Shown: piece after piece, positions 37,613 through 45,153 of the stretch
How the letters are laid out: every line of letters starts with the position of its first letter
Position numbering within the stretch: position 1 is the stretch's first letter
Assembly (NCBI GenBank): GCA_002901265.1
Contig: PPHI01000036.1
Span: forward strand, 1 to 64,000
DNA: 64,000 nt
Direction of reading: 5' to 3'
DNA from: Rhodopirellula baltica
GTDB lineage: Bacteria; Planctomycetota; Planctomycetia; Pirellulales; Pirellulaceae
Program-made: the position numbers and the translations under genes
Notes under the pieces: model-generated
Seen by the model: the letters and a program-made list of their open reading frames with translations, nothing else
What the model was told of the DNA's origin: nothing
Database searches by the model: none

Positions 37613-40528
37613 CTATTTCAGTCGAGCTTTGCTGATGTTTTCACGTTCGCGAAGACGACGTGAAGCGAACACGCAAACGCCCACGACCAGTGGCGGGATG
37701 CACGGAAGTGCGACGGCGTAAGCTTTGACTTGGTTCTGAATCGCGGTGACCTTTTGGTCGGATTCACGCTGGATGCGAGCAATGTTTTGCTCGGCCTGGC
37801 GTTCGGCCTTCGCACGTTTGACGTCCAAGGCACGTTGCAACTGGCTTTGGATGGTTTGAAACTCGATCGCTTTGGCATTCATCACCGACTGCGGGATATT
37901 GCCACTCTCGCTCTTCTTTTCCAACTCACGAAGTTCTTCCTGAAGATCTTTTAGCTCGCGGTCCATCGCCTCTTCGGCTTCACGGACGGCGGCTTTCGAT
38001 TCGTCTTGGTACTCTTTGCGTTTCTTGCGAACCTCGCTGCTGGCGACTTCTTTTTCCGCATCGATCATCGTCAAGCTTGCGAAGTGCGGTTCGTGCTTTC
38101 GGACTTCAATGAAGTCGGTTTCGTTGGTCAACCAGTCAATGATGTTCAGCAGGAACGTGACGTTCTGGAATTGGAAACGCAGCTCGGTGGCGGTGTTTGG
38201 ATCGGCCCGGATCTGCAAGAACACGTCCAACATCAAATCGGTGTCGGCAACGTAAGCTGCTTTGATGCCGGATGCTTTCGGCTTGGGGCTGTCTTCGGGC
38301 GCATCAGCGGGATCCGCGTCGGTTTCGGCCTTCGTGGGCTGATCGCTTTCGCCTTCGATTGTGATTGCCAGAACTTGGTTCGGATCGGCACCGTCAATGG
38401 CGTTGGCGAGTCCGTCCATTCCGGTCCGCATCAACTGGGTCAGCTTCGTGACGTTTAACGTTCCGCTGACAGCACCGGTGCTTAGCAGTGGAGTGTGTTT
38501 CAGCGTCGCATTTTCAATTGGCGCGACCGACCCGGCGTACAACGCCAAGACTTGACGCAATCCATCGGTGATTGGGCTCTCCGAGCTGAGTGCTTGTCCG
38601 GCATCGATCCCAGGGGCGCTTTCGTCGATGAAAGCCCAGAACGGGTCCACGTTCATTTCCAGGTTTGGATAGGGATTGTAGTCCTGCCAAACGATGTCGC
38701 AGTTGAAATAAGGCACGCCGGGTTGGCCTTTGCTTTGCAACTCGAGCACCTTCCACAGAGCACGGATATCGCCTTTGGGCTGTTGTCCGCCTCCGCCAAA
38801 CATTCCGCCGCCGGATTGTTTGGGGTCACCCGTCGCCGTGATTTCTGGGCGTGCATATGGGAATGGGTCTTCGAAAATCGCGGTCGGTACTCCCGCTTGG
38901 ACGGCTTCGATCAGGCGTTCAAATTGTGGAGGTGCGAGCGACGACGGTTGAACACACAAGATCGCGTCGAAGACTTCAGGATCGACCGGAGCATCGAGAT
39001 TGATTTCTTCAACCTCGTATTGTTTGCTCAACTCGTCGATCAGCGGGTGCTTTTCGATCCGTCGCATCTGCATTCCCGCCATCGACACGCCGCCCATCAA
39101 TTGGGCATCGGTGCGGACGACGCCAAGACGTTTGCGTTCGCCGCGTGCGACGGTGTTGATTGAGCGTACCAGTTCGTATTCAACGGGAATGCCGTATTCA
39201 AAAATCGGCACGACGACTTTTTCCAGGCCCGCTCGGAAAGCGGCACCCATAATCAATCGTTTCTGTTGGAACGAACCTTGTTCGCGAACCATTCGGGTCA
39301 CCGGTTCGATACCGAAACGCTCCGACGCCAAGGCGGCATCTTCGCTGAAGAGGTCGATCCCGTCGTGCAAGTTGACTTCGATGGTACGGCCACTTGCGGC
39401 CGCTTCGCTGCGGAACTCTTTCAGCAAGTTGATCAGTTCGTACCGCGTCCGGGCGTACATCTCGGGGATGTCTTTGCTGATAAACGCATCGATTTTGATC
39501 GGGCGGTCTGTTTCCAGCGTGCTGATCAGTTTGCTGGTCGCGGGCGCCAAAGAGCTGACTCTGCCCTCGGTCATATCGAAACGTTTGGGATCACGATGCC
39601 GGAACAATGAAACGGCGCTCGTGGTGATCACGACCAATGCGATGATTCGCGCGAGATAGTGGTACGCCATCGTGTTGCCGTCCTTGCCGCCAGTCCAGTG
39701 ACGGCGACCGATTAGCACCATACAGGCATAAAGCGCGACGACAGTGACCAGAATGAAGTAGCTGATCGATGAGGCACTGACAACACCACGGCCAAAGTCA
39801 TCAAACGGCCTCGCGATCCCGCTCGCTTGAACCAACTCGGCGAGGTTAAAGCCGAAGATTTCTTTCTCGGGAACAACCGAATTGGCAAGCGACGCAAACG
39901 CGAGTGGCGCGTTAAACAAAGCACCCAGGATAAAGCCGACCGTCAAGTTCCCTGTCAGGAACGACGCGACCATGCCGATCGCGATCATCGTGATTCCGAC
40001 GAACCAGTACCCGAGGTAAGTGCTGAAGATCAGTCCCGTGTCCAAGCTGCCTTCGGTCAAAATCGTCAGCGTGACGAAGGTGCTCAGTTGGCTAAATAGC
40101 AGCGACGCGGTGAAGATTGCCGCGGCGGCCATGTATTTACCGATGACGATGTCAAAGTCGTCGGCCGGCAGTGTCAGCAGCAACTCATCGGTGCCCGCAC
40201 GTTTTTCTTCTGCCCAGATACTCATCGTGATCGCCGGGATGAAAACCAGCATGATCAACGGGTACCAGTAGTTCAGCTGATCGAGTGTGGCGAGGTTCTG
40301 ATTAAAGAACTCGTAGGGCCAAAACGCGGCAACCGAGGTCAGGAACACGAAGATGCATAGAAACACGTATCCGGTCGGGTTGCTGAAATAGCCGACAAAG
40401 TTCCGCTTCATCACCGCAAACGCGGCCCGTTTGGTACCGGCCAGCAGCCCGAAGATGGCCAGCACGACGCACATAAAAATGGCGTCCATGATGACAAGGT
40501 TCAGCAACGCAAAAAGACTGTCGTTCAT
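37613..40528 (-). CDS. ABC-2 permease fused to GldG-like auxiliary domain
   Basis: 971 aa from the ATG at 40528. Residues about 1-280 form an ABC-2 permease with six or more membrane helices (AFAVMKRNFVGYFSNPTGYV, YPLIMLVFIPAITMSIWAEE, RAGTDELLLTLP). A further helix (YLARIIALVVITTSAVSLF) starts the GldG-like, ABC_transp_aux exported domain (FDMTEGRVSSLAPATSKLIS, VNLHDGIDLFSEDAAL). A charged coiled coil (EVRKKRKEYQDESKAAVREA onward) precedes a final membrane segment. GldF and GldG are separate proteins in Bacteroidota gliding systems; here they are one chain. It works with the ATPase encoded 101 bp upstream. Confidence 0.88.
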   Translation of the reverse strand: MNDSLFALLNLVIMDAIFMCVVLAIFGLLAGTKRAAFAVMKRNFVGYFSNPTGYVFLCIFVFLTSVAAFWPYEFFNQNLATLDQLNYWYPLIMLVFIPAITMSIWAEEKRAGTDELLLTLPADDFDIVIGKYMAAAAIFTASLLFSQLSTFVTLTILTEGSLDTGLIFSTYLGYWFVGITMIAIGMVASFLTGNLTVGFILGALFNAPLAFASLANSVVPEKEIFGFNLAELVQASGIARPFDDFGRGVVSASSISYFILVTVVALYACMVLIGRRHWTGGKDGNTMAYHYLARIIALVVITTSAVSLFRHRDPKRFDMTEGRVSSLAPATSKLISTLETDRPIKIDAFISKDIPEMYARTRYELINLLKEFRSEAAASGRTIEVNLHDGIDLFSEDAALASERFGIEPVTRMVREQGSFQQKRLIMGAAFRAGLEKVVVPIFEYGIPVEYELVRSINTVARGERKRLGVVRTDAQLMGGVSMAGMQMRRIEKHPLIDELSKQYEVEEINLDAPVDPEVFDAILCVQPSSLAPPQFERLIEAVQAGVPTAIFEDPFPYARPEITATGDPKQSGGGMFGGGGQQPKGDIRALWKVLELQSKGQPGVPYFNCDIVWQDYNPYPNLEMNVDPFWAFIDESAPGIDAGQALSSESPITDGLRQVLALYAGSVAPIENATLKHTPLLSTGAVSGTLNVTKLTQLMRTGMDGLANAIDGADPNQVLAITIEGESDQPTKAETDADPADAPEDSPKPKASGIKAAYVADTDLMLDVFLQIRADPNTATELRFQFQNVTFLLNIIDWLTNETDFIEVRKHEPHFASLTMIDAEKEVASSEVRKKRKEYQDESKAAVREAEEAMDRELKDLQEELRELEKKSESGNIPQSVMNAKAIEFQTIQSQLQRALDVKRAKAERQAEQNIARIQRESDQKVTAIQNQVKAYAVALPCIPPLVVGVCVFASRRLRERENISKARLK

Positions 40529-40629
40529 GTCGAATCGAGCAGAGAGATGTGGGGGAGTTCGTTGGATGTTGTTCAAAGCGACCGATCACGCGGGGCACGG
40601 TCAGCCTTTCGCACGATGTAAGACGTTGA

Positions 40630-41394
40630 TCAGGTCGATTCGGCAGCCGCATGGTCGGGGCTGTGCGTGAGCCGATAGAACGCTTCGTCCAAATCGTTGT
40701 CGCCACGGACCCGCAAGCCTTCGACATCGCCGTTGTAGACCAGTCGACCTTCATTGATCATGACAACGCGGTTCGCCATCGCTTCGACTTCTTGAAGGAT
40801 GTGCGTTGACAACAGAATCGTTTTGGTCTCGGCAAGCTTCCGCATCGTTTTCCGGACGCCGCGAATTTGGTTGGGGTCCAACCCGGCGGTCGGTTCGTCC
40901 AGAATCAGAACGTCAGGGTCGTGCAAGAGCGCTTGGCTCATCCCGACCCGTTGCTTGAAACCTTTCGACAGCTTGCTGATCGGCTTGTAAATCACCGACG
41001 ACAGGTCGCAGATATCGACAACCGCGTCGATTCGATCGCGTTTGCGTGCGCCGGTCAGGCCGCGTGCTTCGGCGAAGAAATCAAGCATGCCCGAGGGCGT
41101 CATTTCCATGTACAGCGGGCCGCTTTCGGGCAGGTAACCGAGGTGCCGGCTGCCTTCGATTCGCTTGTGCATCATGTTGTGACCGGCGATTCTCGCTTCC
41201 CCTTCACTGGGGGCGATGTAGCCGGTCAACATTTTCATCGTCGTGCTTTTCCCAGCACCGTTGGGACCGAGAAACGCAACGAGTTCGCCCTGCATCACGG
41301 AAAACTTGACTTCGCGAGCGGCGGCAAACGGGCCGTAGAACTTGCTCAGTCCGTCGGCTTCGATCATGGGTCGCCGCTGATCGTTCTCTGACAT
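40630..41394 (-). CDS. ABC transporter ATP-binding protein (GldA-like)
   Basis: 254 aa. Nucleotide-binding domain with Walker A FLGPNGAGKSTTMKML, a Q-loop region at LGYLPESGPLYMEMTP, an ABC signature LSKGFKQRVGMSQALLHDP, Walker B VLILDEPTAGLDP and H-loop LLSTHILQEVEAM. It energises the permease-GldG fusion encoded immediately downstream. The sequence style (short, with a GxNMMHKR insertion and early LPESGPLY) fits the gliding/ABC-2 export class. The operon begins here. Confidence 0.94.
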   Translation of the reverse strand: MSENDQRRPMIEADGLSKFYGPFAAAREVKFSVMQGELVAFLGPNGAGKSTTMKMLTGYIAPSEGEARIAGHNMMHKRIEGSRHLGYLPESGPLYMEMTPSGMLDFFAEARGLTGARKRDRIDAVVDICDLSSVIYKPISKLSKGFKQRVGMSQALLHDPDVLILDEPTAGLDPNQIRGVRKTMRKLAETKTILLSTHILQEVEAMANRVVMINEGRLVYNGDVEGLRVRGDNDLDEAFYRLTHSPDHAAAEST

Positions 41395-41731
41395 GGTCGT
41401 TCTATGTTGTGGAATGAGACTCAGACGTTAGGCGACAGTTACGCCTGTTGCCTAGCGAAGGTTCAGCCAAACCAAACAGAATTTTTTGGCTGGGAAGGTT
41501 GGGTGCATGTGCCGCGCAGGGCACGTGGTGGGGAGCGGCCTGGTCGGGGACGAAATCGTCCGGCAATGCATCAAGCGGTGTATCAAGCAGTGCATAAAAA
41601 AATCCGGTCGGTCGGATCCACGGATCTAACCGACCGGATGCTCGATTGAACGCGGTCAAGCTTGCTTGACGCGACGATGGCGGCCCGATCGTGGGCCTGC
41701 GGTCTGATCAAGCGAGAAGCTGCAATCGGAA
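41395..41731. other. Intergenic region with a terminator
   Basis: 337 bp between the ABC ATPase start and the DUF6800 stop. It contains the 41599-41640 terminator and, presumably, the promoter of the Gld-like operon. Frames crossing it show no protein-like character. Confidence 0.45.
41599..41640 (-). terminator. Terminator of the DUF6800 gene / topA unit
   Basis: ATCCGGTCGGT (41602-41612) pairs perfectly with ACCGACCGGAT (41629-41639). The complement reads on into GGATTTTTTTATGC, so it stops leftward transcription. Confidence 0.9.
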
Positions 41732-41914
41732 CTAGGCGTTGAGGCCTTCGCGTTCGATGATGACGTCCGCACCGGGAGTCAGAGCGCGAAGCTTGCGTGC
41801 GACTTCGCCTTTTTCCATCGAGCCAGTTTTGGCGCGGGCCAACAATTTGGCAACTTTCTTACGGCGGGTTCGCAGGCGACGGATCTCACGGCGGCGTTCA
41901 ATGCCACTTGGCAT
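41732..41914 (-). CDS. Small basic protein, DUF6800-like
   Basis: 60 aa from the ATG at 41914. The N-terminal half is strongly basic (MPSGIERRREIRRLRTRRKK), followed by a helix KVAKLLARAKTGSMEKGEVA and the ending LRALTPGADVIIEREGLNA. Short proteins with this SGxERRREIRRRR start and TPGxxVI end are widespread in planctomycetes (DUF6800) and have no established function; nucleic-acid or ribosome contact is a guess from charge. It lies 96 bp downstream of topA on the same strand and shares its terminator. Confidence 0.8.
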   Translation of the reverse strand: MPSGIERRREIRRLRTRRKKVAKLLARAKTGSMEKGEVARKLRALTPGADVIIEREGLNA

Positions 41915-42010
41915 AGGATGGCTCCAAAAGCAGGGTTTTATTGATGTATTGATGTTCGGGCCGCGAAGTTTAGTCATTTTCGCGTCCCGACGGAACTCGG
42001 TATCTGACGA

Positions 42011-44770
42011 TCAAGCCTTCTTCTTGGTGGCTTTTTTCTTCGTCGCTTTCTTTTTGGTGGTTTTCTTCTTTACGCCTTTTTTCTTCGATGCCTTTTTCTT
42101 GGCAGCTTTCTTTTTCGTGGCTTTCTTCTTGGTCGCCTTCTTCTTTTTCTTCTTCGATCCCCCTTTGGCGGCCCGCTCGGCTAGCAAATCGAGGGCGGAT
42201 TCGAAGGTCAGGTCCTTCGGTTCGGTTCCCTTGGGAAGCGACGCGTTGGTGTCGCCGTCGGTCACATAGGGGCCATAGCGTCCGTCAAGGACCTTGACCT
42301 CGCCTTCGGTTACTGGCGACTTGTTTTCGAAGACCTTCAGCGGTTCTTTCGGTGCCGCACGTCCACGGCGTTTCGGTTCTCGGAGCAGCTTGATCGCTTC
42401 TTCGAGCGTGACTTCCAGCGGCGAGACACCGTCGGGCAGCGACCGTGTTTCCTTTTCGCATTTGACGTAGGGGCCATAGCGACCGTCGAAAGCTTCGATC
42501 GGTTGGTCGTTGTCCGGGAAGTTACCAAGGTTTCGAGGCAATTCCAGCAGCTTGCAGGCGGTTTCCAGGGTGATGTCTTCCGCCGTCATGCCCTTCAGCA
42601 GCGACTGGTTTTTCTTTTCCGGGTCGTCGGGTTCGCCCAGTTGGATGTAGGGGCCGAAGCGGCCGATTTTGACGTAGATCGGTTTGCCGGTTTCGGGGTG
42701 ATTTCCCAGCGGCTCGTCTTCGATCTGACCGGCTTCGAGCAGTTCGAGTGCCTTGGCCAAGTCCAGCTCGTCCGGTGGCATGCCGTCAGGAATCGGGGCC
42801 TTGCGTTCGCCCTGCTCCAGGAACGGACCGTACTTGCCGACGCGGACGAAGACTTCTTCGCGGAACTCGCCTTCGGTAGGAACTCCAACCAGAAAACGAG
42901 CCGTTTTACGCGGATCGATCTCTTCGAGTTTTTTCTCCAGACGCGGTTTCAACGCGACGTTGTGGTCGACCATGTTGGGATCGTCCAGGGTCGCCACGTC
43001 TTCGGCGTCACCGAAGTAAAACCGGCGGAGGTACTCTTCCGAGCCGCCTTCGTTGCGGCTGATCGAGTCCAGGAAGTCTTCCATGTCAGCGGTGAATTGG
43101 TAATCCACCAGAGTCCCGAAGTGTTCTTCCATCAGCCGGGTGACGCTGAACGCACGCCAGCTGGGGACAAGGGCATTGCCTTTTTTGTAGATGTAGTTCC
43201 GGCGTTCGTCGGTGATGGTGCCGATGATCGACGCAAACGTACTGGGGCGGCCGATGCCTTTTTCTTCGAGCGTTCGTGTCAGCGATGCTTCGGTGAAACG
43301 CGCCGGGGGCTGCGTCGTGTGACTCTTCGGATCCATCGTTTTGGGATCCAGCGAATCGTTTTCTTGAACGTTTGGTAGCAATCGTTCTTTGTCGGCCAGT
43401 TCGGCTTCTGGGTTGTCGCTGCCTTCGACGTAGGCTCGCAAGAAACCTTCGAACAGGATGCTTGTTCCGGTTGCGGTAAATGCCGCTTCACCGCCTTCGA
43501 CGACGACGCTGATGCGTTGCTTCTTGGCGTCGGCCATTTGGCACGCGACAGTCCGTTTCCAAATCAGGTCGTAAAGGCGGAATTGGTCGTTATCGAGATT
43601 GCTGCGGACCGATTCGGGCAGACGGAACGAAGTACCTGCGGGGCGAATCGCTTCGTGAGCTTCCTGGGCGTTTTTGACTTTGCCTTTGTAGACGCGGACG
43701 TCTGGGTGCAAGTAATTCTCACCGTATTCGCTGCGGACCAACGATCGAGCGGCGGAGATCGCTTCCTTGCTCAAAATCGTACTGTCGGTACGCATGTAGG
43801 TGATGTAACCGTTTTCGTACAGCTTTTGGGCCGCCGTCATGGTGCGTTTGGCACCGAAGCCCAGCTTGCGGTTGGCTTCCTGTTGCAGCGTACTGGTGGT
43901 AAAGGGAGCTCGCGGCCGCTCGGAAAACGGTTTGACTTCGACCTTGGTAACCGAGAACGCGGTCGAACGCAGTTTTTCGGCCAGCTCGTTGGTCTGTTGC
44001 TCGCTGAGCAGCAGCAGGTCGTCGCGAGTTGGTTTGCCGGTCGCGCTGTCGAAGTCTTTTCCGCTGGGGACGCGTTGATTTTGGTACCGCGTCAGGGTCG
44101 CCGGCATCGATTCGCCGGATTCCGTTTTGAAAACAGCGTCGATATCCCAGTAGGTCGCGCGGACGAAGGCGATTCGTTCGCGTTCGCGTTCGACGATCAA
44201 GCGGACAGCGACGCTTTGCACACGGCCCGCGGAGGTACCGCTTCCGACCTTGCGCCACAGCAACTGCGACATGTCGTAGCCGTACAGGCGGTCGATGATT
44301 CGCCGTGTTTCTTGGGCGCGGACCAAGCCCGCATCGATCTGGCGGGTGTGCTCGAGAGCGTCGCTGATCGCTTCTTTGGTGATTTCATGGAACACCAAAC
44401 GGTGGACCGGGACCTTGGGTTTGAGCAGCTCGTGCAGGTGCCAGCTGATCGCTTCCCCTTCGCGGTCTTCGTCGGTCGCGAGATAGAGGTTTTCGGCGTC
44501 TTTCAGAGCCGCACGAAGTTTGGTGACCTGTTTTTTCTTGTCCGTCGGGACGATGTAGAGCGGTTCGAAGCCCTCGTCGACGTTGACACCCAAGTACGCC
44601 CAAGGTTTTTCCTTGAACTTCTCGGGGACATCTTTCTTTCCTTCGGGCAGATCGCGAACGTGTCCAATACTGGCTTCCACCTGGTAACTACTGCCCAGGA
44701 ATTTAGAAATCGTTCGTGCCTTGGCTGGTGATTCGACGATCACCAGGCTCTTGCCGCTGCTCTTGGCCAT
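42011..44770 (-). CDS. topA: DNA topoisomerase I with lysine-repeat tail
   Basis: 919 aa. Type IA topoisomerase relaxing negative supercoils. The TOPRIM domain has VIVESPAKA (E13) and LYLATDEDREGEAISWHL (D100, D102, E104). The active-site tyrosine is Y325 in ENGYITYMRTDST. GTSAGRVQSVAVRLI and GIGRPSTFASIIGTI are further family motifs. In place of the C4 zinc fingers there are four Toprim C-terminal repeats, each marked by G-x-x-GPY/F (VGKYGPFLEQ, IGRFGPYIQL, DGRYGPYVKC, DGRYGPYVTD). The last 50 residues are KKKATKKKA-type repeats, like histone H1 tails. The gene is divergent from the PpiD-like gene. Confidence 0.97.
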   Translation of the reverse strand: MAKSSGKSLVIVESPAKARTISKFLGSSYQVEASIGHVRDLPEGKKDVPEKFKEKPWAYLGVNVDEGFEPLYIVPTDKKKQVTKLRAALKDAENLYLATDEDREGEAISWHLHELLKPKVPVHRLVFHEITKEAISDALEHTRQIDAGLVRAQETRRIIDRLYGYDMSQLLWRKVGSGTSAGRVQSVAVRLIVERERERIAFVRATYWDIDAVFKTESGESMPATLTRYQNQRVPSGKDFDSATGKPTRDDLLLLSEQQTNELAEKLRSTAFSVTKVEVKPFSERPRAPFTTSTLQQEANRKLGFGAKRTMTAAQKLYENGYITYMRTDSTILSKEAISAARSLVRSEYGENYLHPDVRVYKGKVKNAQEAHEAIRPAGTSFRLPESVRSNLDNDQFRLYDLIWKRTVACQMADAKKQRISVVVEGGEAAFTATGTSILFEGFLRAYVEGSDNPEAELADKERLLPNVQENDSLDPKTMDPKSHTTQPPARFTEASLTRTLEEKGIGRPSTFASIIGTITDERRNYIYKKGNALVPSWRAFSVTRLMEEHFGTLVDYQFTADMEDFLDSISRNEGGSEEYLRRFYFGDAEDVATLDDPNMVDHNVALKPRLEKKLEEIDPRKTARFLVGVPTEGEFREEVFVRVGKYGPFLEQGERKAPIPDGMPPDELDLAKALELLEAGQIEDEPLGNHPETGKPIYVKIGRFGPYIQLGEPDDPEKKNQSLLKGMTAEDITLETACKLLELPRNLGNFPDNDQPIEAFDGRYGPYVKCEKETRSLPDGVSPLEVTLEEAIKLLREPKRRGRAAPKEPLKVFENKSPVTEGEVKVLDGRYGPYVTDGDTNASLPKGTEPKDLTFESALDLLAERAAKGGSKKKKKKATKKKATKKKAAKKKASKKKGVKKKTTKKKATKKKATKKKA

Positions 44771-45153
44771 TAAAAAGATGCTCTTCTCAGGTACGGTAGA
44801 ACGGAACCGGTCGGTTTAGTGGTAGCGAGAGAAACGCGACTTCGTCAATCCACTGTATCCGAATAAGATTCGCTAGACTGCCAAAATTCGGCGAGAGTGA
44901 TTTCCGTAAACACACGCGATTTTTCGGTTCGTCGGCAATTATGGCCCACGACTTGGAAAAAGTTTGGAAAGTCGGCAAGTATCACAAACTGTCTACGACT
45001 GGTGAAGCTGAATCGACTACTAAAGCGGTGGATCTATGCCGATAAGGGCGAGTTTGGCCCAATTCCCGCTTGACCCTTGAAAACAGGCGGCGATACGCTT
45101 TCCGCTTCAATCTGACTGGTCCGATTCCACTTCACTGCAAAAAAGTTCGCGCT
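44771..45153. other. Divergent intergenic region topA / PpiD-like gene
   Basis: 383 bp that should carry both promoters. The 84 bp before the PpiD-like ATG are open in frame but give no export signal. No clear operator or hairpin is seen. Confidence 0.45.

Noticed and set aside
42503-44731. Two long rightward frames (291 and 404 codons) opposite topA
   Set aside because: Both are antisense shadows of the topA coding sequence and lack protein-like motifs.
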